Positions 42,476-52,314 of a stretch of DNA of 64,000 nt are shown here, one piece after another. A program made the position numbers and the translations under genes. Position 1 is the stretch's first letter. Each line of letters begins with the position of its first letter. The notes below the pieces were generated by a model. That model searched no databases and was not told the DNA's origin. It worked only from the letters and a program-made list of their open reading frames with translations. The DNA is from Hyphomicrobiales bacterium (lineage in GTDB: Bacteria; Pseudomonadota; Alphaproteobacteria; Rhizobiales; Rhizobiaceae): positions 31,954-95,953 of the forward strand of contig UCCS01000005.1 of assembly GCA_900470965.1 (NCBI GenBank). The letters are read 5' to 3'.

Positions 42476-43039
42476 TCACGACGACTGAAGGCGCCCTGCA
42501 ATGACCGCCGGGTGGCTCAGCACCTCCGCGATGAGTTCATCGATAGGCCGTGACGAATCGAGCCGCAAAATCGGCCTCGTCAGCGTCTTCAGCCACTCCT
42601 CATGCCCAACGAGACTTCGGCGTTCCGGTCCCGCCGTATCGTAGCTCTCTGCCCATTCCATGAATTCGCGGCTTTTCACCGCCATGTCGCCACCGGGCCT
42701 GATCCTCTCGCCGTAGTGCTCCTCCTCGCGCTTGCGGATGCGCTCCATACGCGCGACGGGATCGATCCTCAGAAAGACCACCAGATCGTATAGTGGCTCG
42801 AATTCCGCACCCCATTTTATCGCCGAGCCGGAAAGCACCCAGCCGACATCGGGCAGCGCTTCTTGCCTGAGCATCGCGATACGCGCCCCAACCTCGCGCT
42901 GCGTCGTGAAGGGTGGATCGGTCGGCATCCAGAAGAAATGATCCGTATCGAGATGACGGATGTCGAGCAGCTCGGCCAGCGCCAGGCCAAGCGTGGTCGT
43001 GCCGGAGCCCGAGGCTCCCGTGATATGGATGCGCATCAT
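42476..43039 (-). CDS. P-loop kinase-like AAA family protein
   Basis: 187 residues (two adjacent ATG codons at the start). The Walker A is ITGASGSGTTTLG at residues 6-18, followed by LDTDHFFWMPTDPPF, a substrate-Asp region. The shape is that of adenylate- or shikimate-kinase-like 'topology modulation' proteins. RKREEEHYGERIRPGGDM forms the lid region. A small-molecule kinase is likely; the substrate is unknown. Confidence 0.78.
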   Translation of the reverse strand: MMRIHITGASGSGTTTLGLALAELLDIRHLDTDHFFWMPTDPPFTTQREVGARIAMLRQEALPDVGWVLSGSAIKWGAEFEPLYDLVVFLRIDPVARMERIRKREEEHYGERIRPGGDMAVKSREFMEWAESYDTAGPERRSLVGHEEWLKTLTRPILRLDSSRPIDELIAEVLSHPAVIAGRLQSS

Positions 43040-43112
43040 ACAACTCTCAAAGGCTGATATCGAAAGGGATGGTCCGCATAGCGCAGAGTTATGACAGCCG
43101 TTCGAAGGCTGC

Positions 43113-44111
43113 TCAATCGACCAGCCGGAATTCCAGCATCAGATTGCGCTGCAGGATGGAGTGATTGTCGTCCGACACCAGGATGACATGCGTCGTGCCA
43201 TCGGCTGCCTGGAAGGCATCGAGCCCTTCCATATTGTCGATATTGTAATTGAAGTTGCCCTCGACGAGCAACTCGCCGTTCACGATGGCGCCGGGCTTTA
43301 TGTCTGCTCCCTTGATGCGGCGAATGCGCATGCCGATACCTTCGGCCATGTTGAAGCGTCGCTCGAGCAGCAGCAGGTCGCCGCCCGGCAGGAAGGCACC
43401 GTCAGTCACATCGAAGCTGCCATCCTTCTCGACCGTGAATTGCCCCTTCAGCGGCCCGTCCAGAATAGCCGCAAGCCGGTTACCGTCCTCGTCGAGGCTA
43501 CGCTCCGCCACGATTACGGGCGCGCCTTTCAGCGGGCTCGAGGTGGGAGCTACGACAACAGTTTCGATGCCGCGGTTTGCCCGCATCTCGTCGCGGGGAA
43601 TGAGGATCCCGACCGTCGACAGGGATCGCGACTCGAGAAAACCGGGGTTCGGATAGACATCGACGCGATGGTCCTGCTCGAAGGAAACAAGAATCCGGTC
43701 ACCATCCAGTGCGAGGCCTTCGGCATCCATGCGCCCCTTGCCCTCATAGGTCCGGCCAACACGATCCCGCATCGGCGTGATCTCGACACCGGAAAGACCG
43801 GACAGCCTGCCCTTGGCATCACGCTCGATGCTGCCCGTCAGCCAGTGCCCGGTATCGAGCACGCCGATGAAACTGTTGCCGTCAGGGCGCATGCGGATGG
43901 AGGAAAGCGAGCCGAAGAGGGAATTGCTCGACACCATCTCCAGCCCGCCGATAAATTCCAAGGGGCCGAAGCGGCTTTCGTCGCGACCTATATGAAAATC
44001 CGAAATCTTGCGGCTGATGATCTTCGCAGGCTCGCCCGCATAAGCGACTGACAAACCTGTCGCAAGGCCAAGAACGAACAGAGCCGCGCGAGACAGGTTT
44101 TCAAACGCCAT
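43113..44111 (-). CDS. Secreted esterase-like phytase-family protein
   Basis: 332 residues with a signal peptide ending near AYAGEP. The domain 'esterase-like activity of phytase' is recognised by LEFIGGLEMVSSNSLFGSLS, then DAEGLALDGDRILVSFEQDHRV and NMEGLDAFQAADGTTHVIL. It is a beta-propeller protein sent to the periplasm. Activity is not established in rhizobia. It follows cobT on the same strand after 23 bp, so it may be co-transcribed with cobST. Confidence 0.82.
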   Translation of the reverse strand: MAFENLSRAALFVLGLATGLSVAYAGEPAKIISRKISDFHIGRDESRFGPLEFIGGLEMVSSNSLFGSLSSIRMRPDGNSFIGVLDTGHWLTGSIERDAKGRLSGLSGVEITPMRDRVGRTYEGKGRMDAEGLALDGDRILVSFEQDHRVDVYPNPGFLESRSLSTVGILIPRDEMRANRGIETVVVAPTSSPLKGAPVIVAERSLDEDGNRLAAILDGPLKGQFTVEKDGSFDVTDGAFLPGGDLLLLERRFNMAEGIGMRIRRIKGADIKPGAIVNGELLVEGNFNYNIDNMEGLDAFQAADGTTHVILVSDDNHSILQRNLMLEFRLVD

Positions 44112-44134
44112 GCGGATGTTTCCCCAAGACTGTA

Positions 44135-46036
44135 TCAGCCAGCGCGGCGCAGGCGGCCACCGCGCGGCTGTGCGGCATGGTCCTCGAACAATTCGGCAAG
44201 CTGCTCTGTCATGGCGCCGGCAAGCTCGTCCGCATCGACGATCGTCACGGCGCGGCGATAGTAACGCGTCACGTCATGGCCGATGCCGATTGCCAGAAGC
44301 TCGACCGGAGAACGCGTCTCGATCTGTTCGATCACGGCGCGCAGATGCCGCTCCAGATAATTGCCCGGATTGACCGAAAGCGTGGAATCATCGACCGGCG
44401 CACCATCCGAAATCATCATCAGGATGCGGCGCTGCTCGCGCCGCGCCAGCAGGCGATTATGCGCCCAGATCAGCGCCTCGCCATCGATGTTTTCCTTGAG
44501 CAGGCCTTCGCGCATCATCAGGCCGAGATTGGTGCGCGCGCGCCGCCACGGGGCATCGGCCGACTTGTAGATGATGTGGCGCAGGTCGTTGAGACGGCCG
44601 GGCGTCTGCGGCTTGCCATTGGCAAGCCAGCTCTCGCGTGCCTGACCGCCTTTCCAGGCCTTCGTCGTGAAGCCGAGGATCTCCACCTTGACGCCGCAAC
44701 GCTCCAGCGTGCGCGCCAGGATATCGGCGCAAGTCGCGGCAACCGTGATCGGCCGGCCGCGCATGGAGCCGGAATTGTCGATCAGCAATGTCACGACCGT
44801 ATCGCGGAACTGCGTGTCGCGCTCCATCTTGAAGGAGAGCGGTTGCGTCGGGTCGATGATGATGCGCTGCAGTCGCGCCGTATCGAGATAGCCTTCCTCG
44901 AGATCGAAATCCCAGGAACGGTTCTGCTGCGCCATCAGCTTGCGCTGCAGGCGGTTTGCAAGACGGCCGACAGCGCCTTGAAGATGCGCCAGCTGCTTGT
45001 CGAGGAAAGCGCGCAGGCGCTCCAGTTCGGCGGCATCGCACAGCTCTTCGGCTGTGATGATCTCGTCGAATTCCTCCGTATAGACGTGGTAGTCGACCTT
45101 CTCATTGAAATCGGCGAATGGCGTATTCGGACGGCGGGTTTCGCCCGGCGTCTCGGAATCGTCGTCGCCTTCTTCCATCATGTCGTCGTCGGAGATCTCG
45201 GCGCCTTCGGTTTCGCCGTCCTCCATCTGCTCGTCGGAGACTTCGCTGTCCTCGACAGGCGCCGCATCGCTGCCGGCATCCTCGTCGACCTCATCTTCGT
45301 TCTGCTCGTCGCCCGTCGGCTGATCATCCTCGTTGGACTGATCATCGGCGTCAGGATCGCTGTCGTCATCGCCATATTCCTCGGCCATTTCCATGGCCGA
45401 AAGCATATTGCGGATGACCTTCGAGAAGGCCTGCTGGTCGTTGATGACACCGGTGAGATTGTTGAGCTCGCTGCCAGCCTTGTCTTCGATGAAGGAACGC
45501 CACAGGTCGAGAACTTTTCCGGCCGAAGCCGGGGGCTTCTGGCCGGTGAGCTTTTCGCGCACCATCATCGCAACGGCTTCGCCGATCGGCGCATCTTCCT
45601 GCCGTTCGATGCCGGTGAAATTCGCCTTGGCGTACTTCTCCTCGGTCATGGAACGCAGATTGGCAGCCATGCCTTCCATCCGCAGCGAACCGATCGATTC
45701 CACGCGCGCCTGCTCGACAGCGTCGAAGATCGCCCGGGCATCCGAACCCTGCGGCGCCATGCTGGAATGGACCTTCTCGTCGTGGCAGGCGATACGCAGT
45801 GCCATGGAATCGCCAAGGCCCCGCGTCACCGCCAACTCATGCGCCGTCGGACGCTTGGAAAGCTCCGGCAGACGAATGCGCTCACCCGTCATGCCGGGAC
45901 GCTCATTGGCGAAGGCCACTTCGACCTGGTCATCGCCCGCGATTGCGCGCACGCAGCCCGTTATCGCCCGCCGCAACGGCTCGACATCGACGGGCGCACC
46001 AGGCTTTGCTTTCGAATTGTCACCACGAGATGCCAT
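44135..46036 (-). CDS. cobT: Cobaltochelatase subunit CobT
   Basis: 633 residues. CobT has an N-terminal domain, a very acidic middle (about residues 210-300; [18 protein letters not shown]) and a C-terminal von Willebrand-type domain with the [13 protein letters not shown]. With CobS and CobN it inserts cobalt into hydrogenobyrinic acid a,c-diamide in the aerobic B12 pathway. It lies 12 bp after cobS, the standard order cobS-cobT. Confidence 0.95.
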   Translation of the reverse strand: MASRGDNSKAKPGAPVDVEPLRRAITGCVRAIAGDDQVEVAFANERPGMTGERIRLPELSKRPTAHELAVTRGLGDSMALRIACHDEKVHSSMAPQGSDARAIFDAVEQARVESIGSLRMEGMAANLRSMTEEKYAKANFTGIERQEDAPIGEAVAMMVREKLTGQKPPASAGKVLDLWRSFIEDKAGSELNNLTGVINDQQAFSKVIRNMLSAMEMAEEYGDDDSDPDADDQSNEDDQPTGDEQNEDEVDEDAGSDAAPVEDSEVSDEQMEDGETEGAEISDDDMMEEGDDDSETPGETRRPNTPFADFNEKVDYHVYTEEFDEIITAEELCDAAELERLRAFLDKQLAHLQGAVGRLANRLQRKLMAQQNRSWDFDLEEGYLDTARLQRIIIDPTQPLSFKMERDTQFRDTVVTLLIDNSGSMRGRPITVAATCADILARTLERCGVKVEILGFTTKAWKGGQARESWLANGKPQTPGRLNDLRHIIYKSADAPWRRARTNLGLMMREGLLKENIDGEALIWAHNRLLARREQRRILMMISDGAPVDDSTLSVNPGNYLERHLRAVIEQIETRSPVELLAIGIGHDVTRYYRRAVTIVDADELAGAMTEQLAELFEDHAAQPRGGRLRRAG

Positions 46037-46048
46037 GATCGACTGGCC

Positions 46049-47041
46049 TCAAGCCCCCAGCACGATGTTGGCCGCGCTTTCCTTCAGTTCCACGCCGAAG
46101 GCGCGCTGATAGTGCTCGGCCACCAGAGGACGCTCAAGCTCGTCACACTTGTTGAGGAAGGTGACGCGGAAGGCGAAGGCGATATCGCCGAAGATCTCGG
46201 CATTCTCGGCCCAGGTGATGACGGTACGCGGGCTCATGACCGTGGAGAGATCACCGTTCATGAACGAAGCGCGCGTGAGATCGGCAACGCGAACCATCTT
46301 GGAAACCGTATCGCGGCCTTCCTTGTCCTTGCCGAAGCTCTTCACCTTGGCGGCGACGATATTTACTTCATGGTCGTGCGGCAGATAGTTCAGCGTCGAG
46401 ACGATCGACCAGCGGTCCATCTGTGCCTGGTTGATCTGCTGCGTGCCGTGATAGAGGCCCGTCGTATCCCCAAGACCGATGGTGTTGGCGGTCGCAAACA
46501 GGCGGAAGGCCGGGTGAGGACGGATGACACGGCTCTGGTCGAGCAGCGTCAGGCGGCCGGAGGATTCCAGTACGCGCTGGATGACGAACATCACGTCCGG
46601 GCGGCCGGCATCATATTCGTCGAAGACGAGCGCGACATTGTGCTGATAGGCCCAGGGCAGGATGCCGTCCTTGAATTCGGTGACCTGCAGCCCGTCCTTG
46701 ACGACGATCGCGTCCTTGCCGACGAGATCGATACGGCTGACATGGCTATCGAGGTTGATACGCACGCAAGGCCAGTTGAGGCGCGCGGCAACCTGCTCGA
46801 TATGCGAAGACTTGCCCGTGCCGTGGTAGCCGGAGATCATCACGCGTCGGTTATGGGCAAAGCCGGCGAGGATCGCGAGCGTCGTCTCGCGGTCGAAGAG
46901 ATAGTCGGAGTCGAGATCCGGAACATAGGCGTCGCCCTTGCTGTAGGCGGGCACACGAATGTCGGAATCGATGCCGAAGACCTCCCGGACCGAAACGGTG
47001 GTGTCGGGCAGTTCGGAAATATCAAGGTCAATCTTGCTCAT
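46049..47041 (-). CDS. cobS: Cobaltochelatase subunit CobS
   Basis: 330 residues from ATG 47041, chosen because GGAGA lies five bases upstream; an adjacent ATG and a GTG are further upstream. It is an AAA+ ATPase of the MoxR/chelatase type: Walker [10 protein letters not shown], Walker [12 protein letters not shown], sensor region [13 protein letters not shown]. It forms a ring with CobT and drives cobalt insertion by CobN. Confidence 0.95.
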   Translation of the reverse strand: MSKIDLDISELPDTTVSVREVFGIDSDIRVPAYSKGDAYVPDLDSDYLFDRETTLAILAGFAHNRRVMISGYHGTGKSSHIEQVAARLNWPCVRINLDSHVSRIDLVGKDAIVVKDGLQVTEFKDGILPWAYQHNVALVFDEYDAGRPDVMFVIQRVLESSGRLTLLDQSRVIRPHPAFRLFATANTIGLGDTTGLYHGTQQINQAQMDRWSIVSTLNYLPHDHEVNIVAAKVKSFGKDKEGRDTVSKMVRVADLTRASFMNGDLSTVMSPRTVITWAENAEIFGDIAFAFRVTFLNKCDELERPLVAEHYQRAFGVELKESAANIVLGA

Positions 47042-47354
47042 CATGTCTCCAAGGCGGGTGACGGCCACCCGACCACACTATCTCAGCCATTGCGCAACCA
47101 TGGCGCCGCAGTATCTTTTCCGCGTTCTCCAAGAGTCGGAACGTCGGCGATACTTCTCCGGGACTGAAACGAAACCTCGGCGGGATAATGACCGCTTGCG
47201 AGCATTCTTGAAAGAGTCCCGGACAAGAAACGCCGCGTCCGGAAGGTCGGCAGAGGCGATGTCGGGAAAACGCGCAAATATATATGCCGCGATTGCCTGC
47301 GGCCTCAGCCGATGTGGACCATACCCGATTGAAGCTTAAGAGCAAGGACGGGAA
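47042..47354. other. Gap upstream of cobS, no gene
   Basis: About 310 bp between the cobS start and the end of the J-domain gene. It should hold the cobST promoter. I looked for the B12-box of a cobalamin riboswitch on the minus strand and did not find it. The frames present lack start signals. Confidence 0.4.
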
Positions 47355-47975
47355 TTAACAAAAACCGTTCTGCTTCAATAATTGATAGGCCTGGATGACG
47401 GCGCGGAAACGCTCTTCCGAGCCGCGATCGCCGCCATTCGCGTCGGGGTGATGCTTCTTGACCAGTTCCTTGTACTTGCTCTTGATCTCCGCCGAAGTGG
47501 CGTTCGCCGCAAGTCCCATCGTGTCGAAAGCCTTGGCTTCCAGCGATTTCAGCTTGCGGGCCTGCGGGAAACGCGGGCCGCTGCCCTTGCCGCTACCTTC
47601 CTTCACGAAACCGAACGGATCACGCACGCGCGAATAGGCGCCGGAGCGAACTTCGGCATGCAGCGGGCTGTTCTTGGCATCCTTGTTGACGCCGACCGTC
47701 CAGGTGGGGCGATGACCGGTGATCGCCTCCTTCTGGTAGCGCGCAATTTCGCCGTCCGAGAGGCCGGAGAAATAATTATATCCCTTGTTGTAGTCCTTGA
47801 CGTGTTCGAAACAGAACAAAAAGAATTGGCCTTCCGCATTGCGTCCCACAGGAGCGCGATGCGTGCCTTTTTTGTCGCAGCCGTCCCACTGACAGCTTGG
47901 AGGTGCCTGTTCGGGCTCCTGCTCTCGCCTGCGGCGCGTTCGGATGCGATCGAAGTATTTGGAATCAAGTCTCAT
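47355..47975 (-). CDS. J-domain protein with N-terminal zinc-finger-like cluster
   Basis: 206 residues from ATG 47975. The C-terminal 60 residues are a J domain with the HPD tripeptide (LVKKHHPDANGG), which stimulates DnaK. The N-terminal part has Cys28/Cys33 (CQWDGC) and Cys55/His58 (CFEH), a likely metal site. The middle has GPRFPQARKLKSLEAKAF. This DnaJ-like type is conserved beside cobS in Rhizobiales, as I recall. It is divergent from bolA. Confidence 0.85.
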   Translation of the reverse strand: MRLDSKYFDRIRTRRRREQEPEQAPPSCQWDGCDKKGTHRAPVGRNAEGQFFLFCFEHVKDYNKGYNYFSGLSDGEIARYQKEAITGHRPTWTVGVNKDAKNSPLHAEVRSGAYSRVRDPFGFVKEGSGKGSGPRFPQARKLKSLEAKAFDTMGLAANATSAEIKSKYKELVKKHHPDANGGDRGSEERFRAVIQAYQLLKQNGFC

Positions 47976-48080
47976 AGCGGCGCTAATTATGGGGCTGCTG
48001 ACTGCTGACAACAAGAATTGACAAACGGGAATGTTGCTGGCTTGGTGGGAACCTTTTTCATGAACTCAGAAGACCCCGTG

Positions 48081-48362
48081 ATGACACTCCAGACCAGCAT
48101 CGAAGAGAAGCTCAAGGCGACCTTCGCACCCGAACGCCTCTCCGTCATCAACGAGAGCCATCTGCACGCCGGCCACCAACCGGATATCACGGGCACCGGC
48201 GAGACGCATATGCGCGTTCGCATCGTCTCTGCAAAATTCGTCGGCATGTCTCGGCTGCAACGGCATAGGGCGATCACCGACCTATTGAAGCCCGAGCTGG
48301 ATGCCGGGCTTCACGCATTGGCCGTCGAGCCGGCAGCGCCGGGCGAACCGACGCGCTGGTAG
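48081..48362 (+). CDS. bolA: BolA family protein
   Basis: 93 residues from ATG 48081; an ATG at 48060 would add seven residues. The BolA fold is shown by IEEKLKATFAPERLSVINES, then SHLHAGHQPD and THMRVRIVSAKFVGMSRLQRHR, with a conserved His in the loop and a Cys-free C-terminus. BolA-like proteins pair with monothiol glutaredoxins over an iron-sulfur cluster and can act as regulators. It is divergent from the J-domain gene. Confidence 0.9.
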   Translation: MTLQTSIEEKLKATFAPERLSVINESHLHAGHQPDITGTGETHMRVRIVSAKFVGMSRLQRHRAITDLLKPELDAGLHALAVEPAAPGEPTRW

Positions 48363-48370
48363 AGCCTACT

Positions 48371-48422
48371 TTCACGCAATTCCGGACACAAACCGCTGCG
48401 CACTTTTGCGTGAATTGCTCTA
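48371..48422. repeat. Rhizobial palindromic repeat, copy 3 (reverse orientation)
   Basis: This element, TTCACGCAATTCCGGACACA to the TGAATTGCTCTA end, is the reverse complement of the copy at 1222-1270, with a few base changes. It fills the space between the convergent bolA and DUF2938 genes and could fold as a hairpin in either transcript. Confidence 0.7.
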
Positions 48423-48899
48423 GCGGATAATGAGCGCCGTCGCGTAAAGCCCGAAACCGAAGACGGTATGGGCGAGCAGATTGAGCACACGGACCTTCGT
48501 GGGGTTCGGCGTCTTCGACGCCGCCCAGCCAAGCCCAAGACCCGGCTGCATCAGAAACCAGCCCGCACCGACGGTGACGATGCCGAGGATCCAGGCCGGC
48601 AGGAAAGTCGGCGCGGCAAACCAGACCGGACCGACGAAGATCGCCAGCAGAATGCCGTAGAGGATTCCAACCGCGTAGTGGCCGATCCAGCCGAGCGCCA
48701 GCTCGTTGGCATAGGGCGCGGCATCAGCGATATTATCGTGAAAGACCTTGCCCTTGCCGAGATGCCAGAACCAGCGGCCGGCCGGCGCCCAGTTCGGCGA
48801 CGGCGTCACGCCGAGCTTTGCGAGCAGAATCGCCCAGATATCCATGAGGACGGTTGCCCCGATGCCGATGGCGACGGATCGCCAGAGAATGTCGAACAT
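48420..48899 (-). CDS. DUF2938 membrane protein
   Basis: 159 residues with four membrane helices. The N-terminal IGATVLMDIWAILLAKLG and the APAGRWFWHLGKGKVFHD region are the DUF2938 signature. Inner-membrane protein of unknown function. Its stop is embedded in the end of the palindromic repeat. Confidence 0.83.
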   Translation of the reverse strand: MFDILWRSVAIGIGATVLMDIWAILLAKLGVTPSPNWAPAGRWFWHLGKGKVFHDNIADAAPYANELALGWIGHYAVGILYGILLAIFVGPVWFAAPTFLPAWILGIVTVGAGWFLMQPGLGLGWAASKTPNPTKVRVLNLLAHTVFGFGLYATALIIR

Positions 48900-48957
48900 G
48901 TCAGATCCTGTAGGATGAGCCAGCGCACGGAAATGCCGCCGGTAACGGAAATCTTGG

Positions 48958-50268
48958 TCAAGCGGGTTTCGTCTCGTCTTCCTCGGCGGGGCGGATGCGC
49001 AGCTTGGTGATGCGGTTCTTTTCCCGCTTCATGACGACGAAGCGCTTGCCGTAGAAAGTGAAGGCCTGTCGCTCCTCGGGAATGGTCATCGATTCATGGA
49101 TGACGAGACCGGCAATCGTCGTGGCTTCCTCATCCGGCAGGTTCCAGTCCAGCGCGCGGTTGAGATCGCGGATTGATACGCCACCATCGACGACGATGGA
49201 ACCGTCGGCCTCCTGTCGTACGCCCTGTATATCAATATCGTGCTCGTCGGAGATATCGCCGACGATCTCCTCCAGAATATCCTCGAGCGTCACGACGCCC
49301 TGCACCTCGCCATATTCGTCGACGACGACGGCGAAATGCTGCTTGCGGCGCAGGAAGGCATTGAGCTGGTCTTCGAGATTGGTGCTGTCGGGCACGAACC
49401 AGGGTTTCTGGGCGATTTTCACGATATCGAGCTGCTGCGGCTCCATGTTCGGCTCGGCGAGCGCCCGCAACAGATCCTTGGCGTGTACGACGCCGATGAT
49501 GTTGTCGATCGTACCGCGCCACAGCGGCATGCGTGTATAAGGGCTTTCGAGGATCGCCCGGACCACGGATTCCGGCGGATCGTCGGCATTGATCGCCCGC
49601 ATCGCCATGCGGTGGACCATGATATCGGAAAGCTCGAGTTCGCCGAGATCGAGCACGCCGCCGAGACGGTCACGGTCGGCCTTCACGACAGAACCCTCGC
49701 GATGCAGCAGGTCGACGGCGCCGCGCAGCTCCTCATGCGCTGACAGCATCGAGACTTCACGCGACAGGTTGATCCCGAAAAGACCGAGGATCTGGCGCAC
49801 GATCGCATTGACGAAGGAAGAGAGTGGACCGACCACGGCGACGAAGAGCCGTGTCGGTATTGCAACATTGAGCGCAAAACGCTCCGGCGTGGAGATCGCC
49901 CAGCTCTTCGGCAGAACCTCCGCGAAGATGACGAGGATAATGGTCATGGCAAGCGTCGCCAGCGCCACACCGGAATTGCCGAAGATCCCCAGAAATACGC
50001 TTGTCGCCAGCGACGAGGAGAGAATATTGGCGAGGTTGTTACCGATCAGCAGCGCACCGATCAGCCGGTCACGACGCTCGATGAGGGTCCTGACGAGACC
50101 GGCGCGCTCATCGCCATTGGCCTCCAGTGTATGGATCCGGCTTCTCGAAACGGCGGTCAGCGCGGTTTCGGATCCCGAAAAGAAGGCAGACATCAATACC
50201 AGGGCCACGATCGAAACGATCTCCGGCCAGTAGACCGATAAAAACGCCAGGGTGCCTTCGACTGACAT
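48958..50268 (-). CDS. CNNM/CorC-type hemolysin family transporter with CBS domains
   Basis: 436 residues. An N-terminal DUF21 domain with four hydrophobic segments (about 1-190, including MSAFFSGSETALTAVSRSR) is followed by two CBS domains (about 205-330; YTRMPLWRGTIDNIIGVVHAKDL and FAVVVDEYGEVQGVVTLED) and a CorC_HlyC domain. Members are linked to Mg2+/Co2+ efflux or resistance. Its ATG overlaps the aroB stop by one base, so it is translated with aroKB. Confidence 0.88.
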   Translation of the reverse strand: MSVEGTLAFLSVYWPEIVSIVALVLMSAFFSGSETALTAVSRSRIHTLEANGDERAGLVRTLIERRDRLIGALLIGNNLANILSSSLATSVFLGIFGNSGVALATLAMTIILVIFAEVLPKSWAISTPERFALNVAIPTRLFVAVVGPLSSFVNAIVRQILGLFGINLSREVSMLSAHEELRGAVDLLHREGSVVKADRDRLGGVLDLGELELSDIMVHRMAMRAINADDPPESVVRAILESPYTRMPLWRGTIDNIIGVVHAKDLLRALAEPNMEPQQLDIVKIAQKPWFVPDSTNLEDQLNAFLRRKQHFAVVVDEYGEVQGVVTLEDILEEIVGDISDEHDIDIQGVRQEADGSIVVDGGVSIRDLNRALDWNLPDEEATTIAGLVIHESMTIPEERQAFTFYGKRFVVMKREKNRITKLRIRPAEEDETKPA

Positions 50269-51398
50269 CAGGGATGTTTTTCCTTGAGAAAGCTGATCAC
50301 TTCGGAAGCCGGCACGTCATCGGCGACGAAGGACTGGCCGATGCCGCGAGTGAGAATGAAGGTGAGCTTACCACCCTTGACCTTCTTGTCCTGCGCGATC
50401 GCATCCATCAGCACTTCGGCCGGCGGCAGGGTTCCCGGGATTTCCGACATGCGGGTCGGCAGGCCGACAGCCTTAAGATGCGCCTCGACGCGGCGGGCAT
50501 CATCGGGGCTCGCAAGGTTCATACGCGCCGAAAATTCATGCGCCAGCACCATGCCGATCGAAACGCCTTCACCATGAACCAGCCGGCTGCTGTCATAGGC
50601 GGTCGCGGCCTCCAGCGCGTGGCCGAAGGTGTGGCCGAGATTGAGCAGCGCCCGCTGGCCGTTTTCCCGCTCGTCAGCAACCACGACATCCGCCTTCGCC
50701 TGGCAGCTGACCGCAATTGCTTCGATACGGGCCGAACCGCCTGCAAAGACCGCCTGCCAGTTGTTCTCCAGCCAGGCGAAGAAGTCCGGCTTGTCGATCA
50801 GGCCATACTTGGCGACTTCGGCATAACCGGCGCGGAATTCGCGTTCGCTCAGGGAATTCAAGACATCCGTATCGGCGAGAACCAGATCCGGCTGATGGAA
50901 GACGCCGATGAGGTTCTTGCCATGGCGGCTATTGATGCCGGTCTTGCCGCCGACGGAGGAATCCACCTGAGCAAGCAGCGAAGTCGGTACCTGTACGAAG
51001 CGCACGCCGCGCCTGACGATGCCGGCCGCAAAACCCGAGAGGTCGCCGATGACGCCGCCGCCAAGCGTGATGACATAGTCATTGCGTTCGACGCGCGCTT
51101 CGAGAACCTTGTCGCAGACATTGATCAGATGCTCGAAACTCTTGGTCTTCTCTCCGGCCGGAAGCACGACCGCCGCCGAGGCGATGCCGGCAGCGTCGAG
51201 ACTCGCCTTCAAGGCATCGAGATAAAGCGGCGCCACATGCTCGTCAGTGATGATAGCCGCCTTGCGGCCCTTGAGCCGCGAGCCGATCTCGCCCCCGGCG
51301 CTGGCGATCAGCCCTGGTCCGATCAGAATGTCATAGGCCCGTTCGCCAAGCGGCACATGCACCTTGCGGACGGCGGAAGCCGGGGTGATCGCGTTCAT
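50268..51398 (-). CDS. aroB: 3-dehydroquinate synthase
   Basis: 376 residues. AroB converts DAHP to 3-dehydroquinate with NAD and a metal. Signatures are GGGVIGDLSGFAAGIVRRGV, PTSLLAQVDSSVGGKTGIN and the metal ligands in LNLGHTFGHALE and GEGVSIGM. The cytosolic enzyme acts in the shikimate pathway. The start overlaps aroK by 4 bp (ATGA). Confidence 0.96.
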   Translation of the reverse strand: MNAITPASAVRKVHVPLGERAYDILIGPGLIASAGGEIGSRLKGRKAAIITDEHVAPLYLDALKASLDAAGIASAAVVLPAGEKTKSFEHLINVCDKVLEARVERNDYVITLGGGVIGDLSGFAAGIVRRGVRFVQVPTSLLAQVDSSVGGKTGINSRHGKNLIGVFHQPDLVLADTDVLNSLSEREFRAGYAEVAKYGLIDKPDFFAWLENNWQAVFAGGSARIEAIAVSCQAKADVVVADERENGQRALLNLGHTFGHALEAATAYDSSRLVHGEGVSIGMVLAHEFSARMNLASPDDARRVEAHLKAVGLPTRMSEIPGTLPPAEVLMDAIAQDKKVKGGKLTFILTRGIGQSFVADDVPASEVISFLKEKHP

Positions 51399-51997
51399 GA
51401 TACTGCACTTTCCTTCTGGGCCTCGACCACGGCTCTCAACACTTCATCGGCCATGACTTCCTTGCGCACGTCGCGCGAAAGCACCGTGAGATCGGCTTCG
51501 GCATAAACGGGGTAACGGGCATTCATCAGATTTTCGAGCGTCTGCTTCGGGTTTTCGGTCTTGAGCAGCGGACGTGTATCGCGCTTGTTGACCCGGTCCC
51601 AGAGCACGTCGAGATCGGCCTTCAGCCAGACCGAAAGGCCGCCCTTCTTGATATGCCTGCGCGTACGGGCGTTGATGAAGGCGCCGCCGCCGGTAGAGAC
51701 GACACGCGGCCCGCCCTTCAGCAGACGCTTCATCACCCGTGCTTCGAGCGCCCGGAACTCTTCTTCTCCATAGGCCGCGAAAAGCTCCGTGATCGTCATG
51801 CGCGAAACGCGCTCGATCTCTATATCGCTGTCGATGAAGGGAACGCCGAGCTGCTGCGCAAGGAGGCGGCCGACCGAGGATTTTCCCGCGCCCATAAGGC
51901 CGACGAGGATCAGATTGCGTGAACCGAGCGCGGCGCGAGCTCTGTCTCTCAGGCTGTCTGCAACGGAAACTGGGGGTTCACTCATCGGTCCATTCAC
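51395..51997 (-). CDS. aroK: Shikimate kinase
   Basis: 200 residues; an in-frame ATG four codons in is an alternative. Walker A is GLMGAGKSSVG, the shikimate-binding Asp lies in FIDSDIEIE, and VVSTGGGAFI is the family's glycine triplet. It phosphorylates shikimate. First gene of the aroK-aroB-CNNM operon, with overlapping stops and starts. Confidence 0.95.
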   Translation of the reverse strand: MNGPMSEPPVSVADSLRDRARAALGSRNLILVGLMGAGKSSVGRLLAQQLGVPFIDSDIEIERVSRMTITELFAAYGEEEFRALEARVMKRLLKGGPRVVSTGGGAFINARTRRHIKKGGLSVWLKADLDVLWDRVNKRDTRPLLKTENPKQTLENLMNARYPVYAEADLTVLSRDVRKEVMADEVLRAVVEAQKESAVS

Positions 51998-52133
51998 ACT
52001 TTGTTTGCAAACGGTATCGACAAATGCGGGTGTAGCGTCAAGTCGCGGGCAAGGGAATCATGGTCTCACTGCCGCTTCTTGCACTTGCAAACATGCTTCT
52101 TATAACAGAAGCAGAGTTCTAAGGAGTAACCGG

Positions 52134-52310
52134 ATGCCGAGCCTAATCCGTTTCCTGTCCGTCCTGGCGGTCATCGCCGGACTGATCTATGGAGCGATGT
52201 GGGCGCTCGTCACCTTCGTCGAGCCGCAGGAACGGGATGTGACGATCCGCATCCCTTCCGAGCGGGTAAACCCGCCGTCGACGGGCACGATCAACACCAC
52301 GAAGAAGTGA
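52134..52310 (+). CDS. Small membrane protein, 58 residues
   Basis: ATG 52134 has AAGGAGTAAC immediately upstream, a very good ribosome binding site. One helix ([26 protein letters not shown]) is followed by a polar tail ([12 protein letters not shown]) that would be periplasmic. It is 4 bp from xerD and conserved in rhizobia at this position, as I recall. Function unknown. Confidence 0.75.
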   Translation: MPSLIRFLSVLAVIAGLIYGAMWALVTFVEPQERDVTIRIPSERVNPPSTGTINTTKK

Positions 52311-52314
52311 CGCG

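Noticed and set aside
44177..47167. A 996-codon open frame on the plus strand
   Set aside because: It is the exact antisense of cobT and cobS, which are certain genes, and has no protein-like start or domain; it is a product of high GC.
47042..47354. Cobalamin riboswitch before cobS
   Set aside because: No B12-box was found on the minus strand in the gap.
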